DNA of 38,639 nt, taken from Apostichopus californicus. Its lineage: Eukaryota; Echinodermata; Holothuroidea; Aspidochirotida; Stichopodidae. The translations under genes and the position numbers were made by a program. Shown piece by piece: positions 1 to 9,240 of the stretch; position 1 is the first letter of the stretch; every line of letters starts with the position of its first letter. Location: positions 1-38,639 of the forward strand of contig JAIPMN010147482.1 in assembly GCA_020650975.1 (NCBI GenBank), read 5' to 3'. The notes beneath the pieces were generated by a model. It did not search any database. It was not told where the DNA came from and saw only the letters and a list, made by a program, of their open reading frames with translations.

Positions 1-215
1 CGTGATGAATGGCGCATTAGTGCGATGACTAATGAATAACAGGTCAAGTGCTGTGCAGGACTAATTTTCGAGGTCACTAGACTAGTTGAATGGTCATATG
101 ACTATGATATATTAGTCACTTGAATAGTTTGCCATATTAGTCATACGACTAATTTTTGCTGGTTAGTCATTTGACTAATTTTAATTAGGCGTACGAAGCA
201 CTGTGCAGGATTAAT
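1..215. repeat. Direct repeat about 150 bp apart with ATTAGTC/GACTAAT palindromes
   Basis: The word CTGTGCAGGAYTAATTTT occurs at 51-68 and again at 201-218, exactly 150 bp apart, so the window may open inside a tandem or satellite-like repeat. Between the two are several inverted pairs of ATTAGTC and GACTAAT, separated by four bases (around 132-180), and a GTCATATGAC palindrome near 93. TGACTAA resembles AP-1/bZIP half-sites, but nothing else supports a regulatory role. Only about 1.4 units are visible. Confidence 0.5.
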
Positions 216-1309
216 TTTAATAAGTAAATTTGACTAACTTAGATTAACAGTGTACGCTACATTGAAATAATTTGTTAACAGAAAGTATGAAATTTGAGTG
301 CTTTCAAAAATGTTCAGACTCTTGGTGACATGGACAAGGTACTAGGACTTGGACAAGTAACGTTACTAACAAGGTATTTTCTGATTGGACCTACTGTTAG
401 TTATCACAGGTTAGGGACTACATTGTTATTGGATTATCAGTCAATGATAACATATAATAGGATAGCCAATAAAAGAAATTCTGGTTATCCAGTGACCACA
501 CAGTTATCGACTTTGAACTTTGGGTGTTGTTTCTTACTTTCATTACGGTTGCAATGATTGTAATTATCTCGAATTAACATAGTTATTGTTTCCCCCAAAA
601 TTGGGGTTTATTTTTTACTTTTATTTAAAGGTTAACATTTACCATATGTTGTTTGTTATATAAAAGATACTCCGTATTTTATTTCCTACATAACAAAAGC
701 AACGTGATCATCAATTTATGTCAACAAGAGATTTTTGTTGCTTTTAAGATCCACCTTGAATATACCATATACATTTTTTTACTATTTCAATCCTTAATTA
801 AAAAGTACCCTATGTCATGCTAAAAGTTACAAAGTTGTTCTGTCTGAAAATATATCGGGTCACCGTTTTTAAAACTTCGATCGAAAAGCAAATGGTTGAG
901 TTGCATTAACTTTTGTTTTATACAGAAAATATTGTTGTTGATTTTTCCAAGAGCAGGGAAAACTCATAAACTTACGGAAGAATTTCACTTTAGGAAGGGG
1001 GGGGGGGGCACGACGTTCTTTGCCCGAAAATGGATGCGACACCATAGGTTGACGCTAAGGGTATTTCTTGAAAAAATACCTGTCACATTGCCGAAAAGCA
1101 CAAACATTTTTGTGTGTTAGCGGTACAAAATGAAATAAAAATACGCAAGTAAAATAGACGTTTGCTTGATTAGGAGAAAATTGTGTCAACTGTTACGGGC
1201 TACATGTAAAATGTCGCCCCATAATTAAGCCTGATTAGATAGTAAAATGGGATAATAATGACAGTATAGCTTTAAAAAGGGCACATGTTGTGCTTTCGGT
1301 TCTATAAGC
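216..1309. other. No gene seen; contains a 12-G run
   Basis: AT-rich sequence. The open frames here (for example 294-557 and 896-1120, +) show no recognisable motif or splice context and are probably chance. A run of 12 G lies at 997-1008. Confidence 0.6.
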
Positions 1310-1565
1310 AGTCAAATTCTTAAGACTGCGGACCTTCGGTCTAGTGGAATTCCCCCTTTCAATCCACTAACCATATGTCGTAATGCGAGAGTTTACAAAA
1401 ATAAAATTATATGGCAAATTGTGTCAAATGCTTTAGATAGATCGAGGAGACACCAACAGAGGACAGGTTTTGACCAAGGGCTGAACACAATTTATCAACG
1501 GCATCCGTTATTGACTCTGTTCAGTGGCCTGATCGAAAGCCTTACTGACCATTATATAGAATATT
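1310..1565 (-). pseudogene. Non-LTR retrotransposon reverse transcriptase fragment
   Basis: On the minus strand, 1446..1417 reads LDLSKAFDTI, the first catalytic-Asp block (motif A) of reverse transcriptases from jockey/CR1-like LINEs. Upstream, in a shifted frame, is DAVDKLCSALGQNLSSVGV, which fits the helix that normally precedes that block. Downstream is an 'SHYDMW'-like stretch that fits the 'HYGI.G..L.W' segment. At least two frameshifts and several stops separate the pieces, and neither the YXDD block nor an endonuclease is present, so this is a short dead fragment. The LINE clade cannot be fixed from this little sequence. Confidence 0.65.
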
Positions 1566-2347
1566 ACCTTTACTTATGAAATTGTAAATACGACTACGGG
1601 CGGGTTGCACCTATAACTGTACAGGGTCATCATTCTACCGTGGTATGGCATTCGGTGCATTCAAGGCTGAATAGTTGCCAGGCTCCGCGATCTTGCCTGG
1701 AGAATTGTACACGGTGGGTGCCTTGGTGACCAATTAGCGTTTGGGCAATGAGCTGTGCCCGAGGACTGGCTGTGACAGCCTACAGAGTACTGGGCATGTT
1801 TTTTTGTTGCATTTTTCCTTTGTTTTAGCACTTGACCGACCGTGTAACGGAAGACCGTTCATGGTCGGGAGGACATGGGTTTGTATTGTTTCTTATGTTG
1901 GTATTTTGTACATTATTATTTGTATCTCCGTTACTTGGAAGCAGAATGCAAAAATGCACCGTGGTTTCGATGATGGATGAGCAGTTTTCTACGTGCATCT
2001 GACGCAATGTAAAGTGAGGGTGTGCAACATAATTAATGTTTGTAATACAGTGAAAAACACTAAATGACAAACAATCATTTCACAATCACACAGGCTGTCC
2101 TGATATGACAATTTTACTTGAAATGACCTTTGACCTCCACCAAAAGCAATAATATGCTCCTGACATTTGATATGCTACATCTACAAACAAAATAGGAGAT
2201 TTGTCCAAGCTTCCCTTCTTGAGATATTGCTTCCATAATTTGATAACCTGTTAATACCTGTTGAATTTAAATGACCTAAACAAGAAACGATTGTCAGTTT
2301 GAAGTCTGCTAAATCGCTTTGGCCATGCCATTCCACAAACAGCATAT
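1566..2347. other. No gene seen; left flank of the LTR element
   Basis: No coding stretch with recognisable motifs on either strand. The five bases before the LTR edge (2343-2347, CATAT) have no matching partner at the right edge. Confidence 0.55.
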
Positions 2348-2589
2348 TGTTACCGTCCCCTGGAGGGGAGAGAGAAGACAGACAAATATTTCATATACTT
2401 TGAGAAATGGCGTTGCCCTATTCTCAACCAGCAGCGTGCCCATCCCCCGCAGTAAAGAAACTGACAGATTGGAATCTGCTAACTTCTGACACCCTGGATC
2501 GATGCGAACGCAGTCGTATAAATAGCGATAATACCGCAACTTGGAAAATGACAAGTTTTTTGTACGGGGCATAATTCATACCTGTCACA
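2348..2589 (-). repeat. 3' LTR of the Ty3/gypsy element
   Basis: On the minus strand it runs from TGTGACAGGTA (2589) to GGTAACA (2348), giving the usual TGT...ACA ends, 242 bp. Positions 2348-2578 match 8966-9196 with 7 substitutions. The polypurine tract abuts 2589 directly, which is why I place the LTR start there and not at the end of the shared 231 bp. A TATTTATA motif lies inside and could be the promoter TATA box. Confidence 0.88.
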
Positions 2590-2602
2590 CTCTCCCCTCC
2601 TT
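2590..2602 (-). other. Polypurine tract
   Basis: The minus strand reads AAGGAGGGGAGAG immediately before the TGTGACA start of the 3' LTR. This is the expected place and composition for the plus-strand primer of an LTR retrotransposon. Confidence 0.75.
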
Positions 2603-3219
2603 AAAAGAAGTCGTCCTCGACCTCGTAGAACTTTTAGGTGCTGAACAGAAGAGAAAGTGATAAATAGAAAATGAAATATGAAATACGTTGAACAAAGTTG
2701 TATCTCCTCTTTTTCTTTTTTTGGAATACGTTCCTCTCTCACTTGACTACTGACTTCCCCTTTTTTTCTCTGCTTGCCTACAAATTTCACGATTCTGGAC
2801 TAGTAACACATTGTCACCAACAGATTCTAGAAGGGAGATTCCCTATGTCTCACTACAAAACAGTGGCCACCTATTTTGCTGCCGTTAAAAGATTGTCCTT
2901 TAGCAACTGAACTCTGCTTGGTTTAATTAAATTTCAATTATAAGGTAGGCACTTAGTTCTCACACCCCGTTAAACCAGCTTGGGCATTGGTACTATCTCC
3001 TTTGTCTGTACTCACTCTTTTTACCAATCTAGTATAATCCAGTTACAGTTTTGATTCCGTCTTTGCTGTAGAGTCATTTTTAGTAAAATATTTTCATGCT
3101 GATAACAATCAATATCCCTCTGAATTCTCAGATTTACTAAAATTTAAACAGAATGTCCTGTTTTAACCAAATTATAGGGAGTCTACTTGAAGTTTTAACC
3201 AGTTCCCCTCAACAGTCGC
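2603..3219. other. 3' untranslated part of the LTR element
   Basis: Lies between the pol stop (3222..3220, -) and the polypurine tract. No domain or envelope-like frame is seen on either strand. Confidence 0.6.
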
Positions 3220-4199
3220 CTACCACACTGGTTGATATGTCTGTGGGTGGTACATCTCGTGCATCTGCGGTTGGCGCAGCTGGGTAAAAATCGGACCACC
3301 TGATGCATTATAAGGCGGGACAGGGGGCGGATACTACCCTGGTCCTTGATATATGGGTGGAGCTGGTTGCCACAGAATCCTGTCCTCTGGTTTGATATGA
3401 TGCTCATTGTCCATTATATTCTGTTTGTCGTTCAACATCAGGTAATGTACACATGTCCCCATTGTGGACAATCATTGTCTGCACGTGATTCACCTCTGGT
3501 TGATACTGACGTGGTACTCCGAGTTGGTCATAAGTCAACATCTGTTTCGGTCGTCTTGGTCTAGTTGGGTATCTCGCAGCGTCCTGTTCCTGTTGAGCTG
3601 AGCCCACTGGCATTAGGTCATCCTTAATGGCTGTGCCTTGTGGATCTGGATCTTCGTTCAACTCAGGTGCGACCCTCTGTGGCATAGTCACCACTTCTGC
3701 CCTGTCATTGTGATTAACCTCGCCATTGGGTCCCCCTGACCGGTTCATAGTGTTTAGCGGTTCCCTAACCAGGTAAAGTTCATCATTCTCAGAGTCAGAC
3801 CCTGAATCTTTGCAATCCTCCACAAACCGTGCCCTTTGGCCTGTGAGTTTAGGACCTCCTATCCTTCGCCGGTATCTCGGGTGTAAACAGTTCACACGAC
3901 AGGAGCATATTATGATGCACTGTTTTCTGTCTTCCAATGCCATCTTCTGGAGCAACATCATATACTGGTAGGTCTGGTGAGTGTCTTTTCACCACACGAT
4001 ATACTTTGTCTTCCCAGAACGAGCCAAGTTTGTTGGGGCCTTCAGACCTGCCAACATTCCGGATAAGAACTCTGTTGCCTGGTTCAAGAGGTTCGGGCAG
4101 CTTGCCTTTGTCATAGTACCTCTTACCTTTCTGGGAGTTCTTCACGGCAGCTCTTTTAGCCACTGGATCCCTGAGAATCCTGTTGATTTCCCAGACCAA
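3220..4199 (-). pseudogene. C-terminal tail of pol (GPY/F-like module and disordered tail)
   Basis: The frame 4199..3849 contains 'GPNKLGSFWEDKVYRVV', a GPY/F-type module that follows the integrase core in many Ty3/gypsy elements and contacts target DNA or multimerises. A shift near 3900 leads to an acidic, Pro-rich tail (3961..3404). A further frame holds a Pro/Gln/Tyr-rich end ('MHEMYHPQTYQPVW') ending in TAG at 3222..3220, with an in-frame TAG before it. No chromodomain aromatic cage is recognisable. Confidence 0.75.
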
Positions 4200-4950
4200 A
4201 GGCTAGGTCAATTGGAAGACGAGGATGTCGACCAAACATGAGGTACATCGGTGAAAACCCTGTTGCTTCACTTCTTGTGGCATTATAGGCATGTACCACC
4301 TTTTGCAAAATATCACTCCATCTGCTCTTTTTGCTCTCCGCCAATGTCCTCAACATGCCCAACAATGTCCTGTTAAACCTCTCAGCTTTCCCATTACATT
4401 CTGGGTGATATGGAGTTGTTTTCGAATCTTTGACTCCTGAAAGTTTCTGCAGACGGTGGAAAACTTTGTTTTGGAATTCTCCCCCCTGATCACGGAGAAT
4501 TCGCTTAGGGAATGCAAACCTCATCACAAAGTTGTTGAAAACACAATCTGCAGCGGTCTTTGCCATATTATTCCTAGTGGGATAGGCCTGTGCAAACCTT
4601 GTTAAGTGGTCTACAATGACCAAAATGTATTCATAGCCTCCAGCACTCCTCTCGAGATGCAGAAAATCAATGGAGACTAATTCCAAGGGCTCTGATGTTA
4701 CAATAGGCACGAATGGTGCTTTAAGGGGACGGGCTGGCTTTTTCTGACACAGACATCTGCACTTCTTCTTTATGAAGTTTTCCACGTCCCGTTCCATGTT
4801 TGGCCAATAGAACCGTTGTCTAGCAAGATCCATTACTCTGTCCATGCCTAAATGCCCCATTTCTATGTGAAAGTCATTGTACACTGTCTCTGAAAATAGC
4901 AGGTAACACCAGTTGATGGCGAGTTGGTGTGTGTCGGTACAAGAAGCCAT
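4156..4950 (-). pseudogene. Integrase of pol with intact DD35E
   Basis: Best preserved part of the element, 264 codons open. It has the N-terminal zinc-binding region (H-X4-H in 'HIEMGH', then a CRCLC cluster) and the rve catalytic core with Asp95 ('SIDFLHLE'), Asp154 ('ILRDQGGEF') and Glu190 ('GKAERFNRTL'). The spacing of the last two is 35 residues, the retroviral-type DD35E signature. The linker between RNase H and integrase lies just upstream in the frame 5221..4874, so one shift near 4900 separates them. Integrase inserts the cDNA into the genome in the nucleus. It lacks function here only because the polyprotein cannot be made. Confidence 0.93.
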
Positions 4951-5227
4951 TGTCCCCTGTACTGAGTCTGTTCCATTCTCTCAGCATTGCACGGGTGGGA
5001 ACTGATTCCTTCTTCCAATCCACCGTATTTGGTCGTTGCCCCTTTCTTGTAAATTTTATGACCCTTCCAATGGCTTTGTCAGCAAGTTGTGCCTCCAGTA
5101 TTTCCTCTTTACTGATTTGGTACACTGTGCTCGGTGGTTGCTCAATATCTCCTGCTCCGTCTGGATCTCCTGTGAAAGCCATCACCCAGGGACACTGTTC
5201 ACTCTGAGCTTGAGCCTGCACGGCGGC

Positions 5228-5740
5228 TCATATTGCCTGGACTGCACACAAATTGACTTCTTCTGAGCACTCATCGATGAAATTCTCTGTCTGTAGTGGC
5301 ATCCTCGATAGTGTGTCTGCACCATAATTATTTCGCCCAGGACGATATGTGATAGAGAAATGAAAATCCGCCAGCTCTGCAAACCATCTCTGGCCAGTAG
5401 CATTAAGTTTTGCTGATGACAGCACATAGGTAAGAGGGTTGTTGTCAGTGTAAACTTGGAATGACGGGGCATAGAACAGGTAGTCAGGTAGAACAGGAAC
5501 TTGTCAGTAATGGACCATATCAATGCCAAGAATTCCAATTTAGCCGAATGGAGGTGGTACTTCTGCTCTGCTGGTGATAAGCACCTGGATGCATATGAGA
5601 TAACCCTTAGTTTAACACTTTGTCTTTGGTAGAGAACTGCCCCGAGGCCTTCCTGGGAGGCGTCAGTTTGTACAACAAACGGTTGGTTATATTTAGGAAA
5701 TGCCATGACTGGAGGTTGGGCTAATTTATTTACCAACATC
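5228..5740 (-). pseudogene. RNase H domain of pol, frameshifted
   Basis: In the frame 5913..5182 the domain opens with 'PFVVQTDASQEGLGAVLYQ' (first catalytic Asp in TDAS) and continues to 'AKLEFLALIWS' (catalytic Glu). After about 5500 the frame becomes nonsense. The normal end, 'FSITYRPGRNNYGADTLSR', reappears in the frame 5425..5228. The stretch that should hold the third acidic residue (TDN type) therefore lies in the shifted part. RNase H removes the RNA strand during reverse transcription. Confidence 0.88.
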
Positions 5741-5889
5741 TCAATGATCTCTTTAAATCTGGCTGTCCATTCTACTTGAGTCTTCGAAGGAAGTTGTCCC
5801 ATTCCTCTTTTACCCTTGCCTTTCTTTCCTGGGGGAGATAAGAGATGATATAAAGGTTTACCCAGTCGTGAAAAATCCTGGATATAGCG

Positions 5890-6860
5890 TCGGTAATATC
5901 CAATAAAGCCCATTATTTCTCACATCACCAACAGTCTTTGGGGAAGTTTCTTTCAGAGCCCGTAGTGCTGCAGTTTCACTTGAACAGCCAAGTGCCCTTC
6001 TGAGGTAATTACACGCCCTAAGTAACGGCTGCTTGAACAGTTTGCATTTGGCAGCTTTTAATTTCATTCCATGTTCCTGCACTCTCTGAAGGACTTGTCT
6101 CAACCTTAATAGATGTTGAGTGAAGGTCTCCCCATAGACCAAGATGTCATCTAAATAGGTAACACATATCTCGTTCTTGAGATCTCCAAGGCATGCCTCC
6201 ATACATCTCTGGAACGCTGCTGGTGCATTCTTCAACCCAAATGGAATTCTAACCCATTCGTACAAACCCCGAGGGGTAATGAAGGCAGTAACATGTTGGC
6301 TTTGTTCATCCACGAACCCTGGGTGGTATGCCTTACCCTGGTCCAGTGTAGAAAACCATCGGTTGCCACCCAAGGAATCTAATATATCCTGCACCCTTGG
6401 TAAAGGTTGTCTGTCTGCAATCGTTTTCAAATTAAGTTGCCTAAAATCAATGCACAATCTAAGAGTTCCATCTTTCTTTTGAACGCACACCATGGGGGAA
6501 GAATACGATGACTGTGATATCGTGACCCATCCCCTACTGATGAGATCTTTCACATATTCCTTTACCTCTTTATAGAGTGGTGGAGGGACTGAAATGTATG
6601 ATTTCTGGACTGGTACATCATCAGCTAACTGTATTTTCATCTTCAAAGTAGGTATGGTGCCAAGGTCATCATCATTTCTGGCAAAAGCATGGCATTCCTC
6701 TGTTAACATTTGCTTGGCCAACCGCCTCTGTTCACTCGTCAGGTCGGACAGATCTGCACTTGGTAGCCAATCTCCCCTTTCGGTAGTTGCCCCATTTTCT
6801 AAGATGCCAGCTGTAACTCCTCTTACACCAGCTCTTGTGTTGACCCCTGATGACAGACCC
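5890..6860 (-). pseudogene. Reverse transcriptase domain of pol
   Basis: Long open stretch in the 554-codon frame 7522..5858. Finger and palm motifs appear in order: 'GTLRLCIDFRQLN', 'FSTLDQGKAYHPGF' (first catalytic Asp, residue 394), 'PFGLKNAPAAFQ', then YLDD at residues 456-459 (6157..6146), the second and third catalytic Asp. All three aspartates are kept. The Pro in AYHPGF stands where relatives usually have Gln. Near 6030 about 15 residues are out of frame and the frame is then restored. Another shift at about 5910 moves the thumb ('GFIGYYRRYIQDFS') into the next frame. The enzyme copies element RNA into cDNA. Confidence 0.93.
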
Positions 6861-7279
6861 TGTAGGAATTCTCCTGGGAGAACAGTTCTGATGCTGCATA
6901 TGTATCCCACACACAGTCGACCTGGCAAGACCACATCTCTTGAACTGTTGTTGGTAACTAGTATCTCTAAACGACAACAGTTCCCACGATTCACAGTTAC
7001 CGGCGTTGGGTGGCAAACAATGCCCTCTGGAAGATAGTGGTCTCCATCTGGTTCAAAGAAGGCTGCAGATTCCTCCTCGGCATGAGCATGGGTCCCGCAC
7101 TGCATAAATATTGTCTCTCCTGCCCTTATCTTGGTCACACTTCTGTTCGTTTTGACCACACTGACTTCCTCAGAGTCTGGACTCTGCAGAACTCCAATGA
7201 ATTTGTTAAGCTGTACCTCATTCATTTGTGGCAACAAGGTGGAAAAATATTTCTGAGCAGTTCTTTCAGGCCTATCCTG

Positions 7280-7690
7280 TGCCATCTCCTCTATGACATT
7301 GTAACCGATGATTGGGTTGTCTAGGGATTCTCCCGTCACCGACTTTGGTACGATAATCCCATTGTCTCCCTCTACAGCTTCATGGGGGATACAGAAAGCT
7401 ACCTCGATCCATCCTTGGTACCCGATTGGAGTGTCCGTGGCGGTGTTCAGGCATAGCCCCTCACTATCCACCAGCTCCTCAATTGGTCTCAATGGGACAG
7501 TGGGCATACACTGCTTACCCATTCCTCAGAGATCAAAGAAACCTGGGCTCCTGTGTCCCATAAGGCCGGCAGTCTGCATACCATTCAGTGTACAATGAAC
7601 TAAACATTTTTCCCTACCAGCTGTGCCATTTTCTTTCTTTTCTTAGTACTCTCTAACCTCCAAGTGGCACTAACTGGCATGTTAGATCTC
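7280..7690 (-). pseudogene. Retropepsin-like aspartic protease of pol, frameshifted
   Basis: The catalytic motif DTGAQ is present on the minus strand, with Asp-Thr-Gly at 7557..7549, in a frame that then runs VSLISEEW before breaking. The frame that opens at 7522 supplies the later protease strands (for example 'IIVPKSVTGE' and 'PIIGYNVIEE'). At least two shifts separate the active-site loop from the rest. Retropepsins act as dimers and cut the gag-pol polyprotein, and this copy cannot. The motif position, between the zinc knuckle and RT, is standard for the family. Confidence 0.8.
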
Positions 7691-7721
7691 TTACCTGATG
7701 GCTGGGACGCTGATCTGGTAC

Positions 7722-8803
7722 TGGTCACTCGATGTCCCGCTCGGGTGGCCTTCGCCCGTTTCCCAGATTTCGGCCTTGTTTGCAGCCTCTCTGGAAGTGG
7801 TCATCACTATCACACTTAAAACAATGAGTGCACTCCCTTCCTTTACCACGATCAACATACCTTTTACAACCCCATTCTGGTTTGCCTTTGTGACTTCTCA
7901 CGAGGTGGAACCTGCTGAAGGGCACTGATTTCTGCCCTTAATATTTCCCTTACCCCAGCTTGAATATCCTCCAATGAGACTGGGTTTGTATCCCTCTCAG
8001 TTGGTTTGTTCTTGTCTGTCCTTCTAGGTGGGGTGGCCTCTTCCTCAGTAGGTAAAGTCACTTGATTGATTTTCAGCTTCCGCATCTTATGATATCGTTC
8101 CGCCTCCTGGCCCACACATAGGGACAGACTCTCTAACAGCTCTTCATCAGTGGTAGTTGGGTTTCTTAGAAGGGGTTGCATCTGTTGCCTACTCGCTCTG
8201 GAGGCCTGTGAAAAGTGTGTGAAGGAACATTTGTTCAGGGAGGGTGATGTCTGCTCTACCCTCAAGGTAGTTACGAAGACGGGAACCTGGGACGACCGCC
8301 CTTAAAACTCCCTGAATGATTTCGTCTGTGCTAAAACCCTTCCTGGATCCAATCTCTATCTGCCTGGCAAAGTTGAGCCTGTCTTTCTGCCCTGGCTCTA
8401 ATATCTGGCCAGATATCTTAAACTCCGTTTTCCAAGGTATGTTTCCTACTGTGCTCTGTATACGGTGGTTTGTACCTTCAACAGGTGGTAGGTGGCTAAC
8501 CTCTGTAGAACTTGCAGGGCTCCCTTCCACGGGCACTTCTGTCTGCAACCTGAAGCTATCTAATTTGTCGCTCAAAGTATTTAGCAGAAGCCTGTTATCC
8601 TCTGTTTGCTCATCAAAGGCCTCACTATAAAGGTATCTGTTGACTAATCTTAATAAGGATGGAAGGCCCTTACCGTCAAACATGGCTTTTCTGACTTCAG
8701 GAAGGTTAAGCAGTTCACCCACAATTAAGACTTGCTCCTCAGTGCACTGCTGTATGGCCAACTGGACTTCTTGGACCACTTCCTCAATCTCTGGAGTAAC
8801 CAT
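7722..8803 (-). pseudogene. gag of the Ty3/gypsy element (capsid plus zinc knuckle), frameshifted
   Basis: Starts at an ATG at 8803. The first 204 codons (to 8189) give a helical capsid-like protein that includes a 'GFSTDEIIQGVLRAV' stretch and an 'LRNYLEGR' helix, typical of gag capsids from this kind of element. The reading moves to a second frame near 8210-8225 (continuing to 7864, with a Lys/Arg/Glu-rich linker). It then moves to a third frame near 7900, which carries a nucleocapsid zinc knuckle C-X2-C-X4-H-X4-C (7823..7782). Gag packages element RNA into virus-like particles in the cytoplasm, and the knuckle binds that RNA. Two single-base shifts break it. Gag and pol are adjacent, and whether they were fused or joined by frameshifting in the active ancestor cannot be told. 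Confidence 0.85.
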
Positions 8804-8944
8804 GGTACTTGACTGGGTTACCTCTTCACCAGCTGCCTTAACACGTCGTTCCTTTGTACATCTACTTTCGGCTTCGTTGCTGTCTGTTAGTTCTTTTCGA
8901 TGATGCGCCCTCTAAATGGGATTGATGAACCCACCTAGCACACC

Positions 8945-8962
8945 ATCCGGGTGGTGCCTCCA
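8945..8962 (-). other. Candidate primer-binding site
   Basis: Three bases (TTT) after the 5' LTR, the minus strand reads TGGAGGCACCACCCGGAT. It begins with TGG, as a site pairing with a tRNA CCA end should. The implied tRNA 3' end (T-arm CCGGG, discriminator U) is compatible with a threonine-type tRNA, but I cannot confirm which tRNA is used. Confidence 0.5.
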
Positions 8963-8965
8963 AAA

Positions 8966-9196
8966 TGTTACCGTCCCCTGGAGGGGAGAGAGTAGACAGA
9001 CAAAAATTTCATATACTTTGAGAAATGGCGTTGCCCTATTCTCAACCAGCAGCGTGCCCAGCCCCCGCAGTAAACAAACTGACAGATTGGAATCTGCTAA
9101 CTTCTGACATTCTGGATCGATGCGAACGCAGTCGTATAAATAGCGATAATACCGCAACTTGGCAAATGACAAGTTTTTTGTACGGGGCATAATTCA
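8966..9196 (-). repeat. 5' LTR of the Ty3/gypsy element, outer end truncated
   Basis: 231 bp matching the 3' LTR at 97%. Where the 3' LTR continues with TGTGACAGGTA, this copy ends and runs straight into a T-rich stretch (9197-9203). It has therefore lost about 11 bp of its 5' edge. A TATA-like TATTTATA is at 9142..9135 (-). Confidence 0.9.
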
Positions 9197-9203
9197 TTTT
9201 TTT

Positions 9204-9240
9204 GGGCTATGGCCACTTCTTTTTCATTTTTAACGGCAAT
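9204..9240 (-). pseudogene. Scrap of the zinc-finger/recombinase-like family (third copy)
   Basis: Immediately outside the truncated 5' LTR the minus strand encodes KNEKEVAIA. The underlying DNA is almost identical (about 22 of 23 bases) to the stretch of copy B that follows its C2H2 finger (near 32650-32675). Too short to be a gene; it is a relic in the same orientation as copies A and B. Confidence 0.5.

Larger units (their letters stand above)
2348..9196 (-). mobile_element. Ty3/gypsy LTR retrotransposon, nearly full length, inactive
   Basis: The layout read on the minus strand is 5' LTR (8966-9196), primer-binding site, gag, protease, RT, RNase H, integrase, GPY/F-like tail, polypurine tract and 3' LTR (2348-2589). 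Integrase lying downstream of RNase H is the Ty3/gypsy order. No envelope-like gene was found. Over the shared 231 bp the LTRs differ at 7 positions (3.0%) with no indels, so the insertion is fairly young. The coding part nevertheless carries about ten frameshifts and at least one in-frame stop, so the copy cannot make its proteins. No target-site duplication is visible: the outer end of the 5' LTR lacks about 11 bp that the 3' LTR retains. Confidence 0.95.

Noticed and set aside
1600..1800. tRNA-derived SINE suggested by GC-richer sequence near 1680-1800
   Set aside because: No convincing A-box and B-box pair and no tail were found.
3195..3407. Possible envelope or extra gene between integrase and the 3' LTR
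   Set aside because: The sequence reads as the Pro/Gln/Tyr-rich end of pol in a shifted frame; no signal peptide, membrane segment or fusion motif is present.
6177..7324. Several plus-strand open frames opposite the retrotransposon pol (up to 147 codons)
   Set aside because: They are antisense shadows of the well-supported minus-strand RT and protease.
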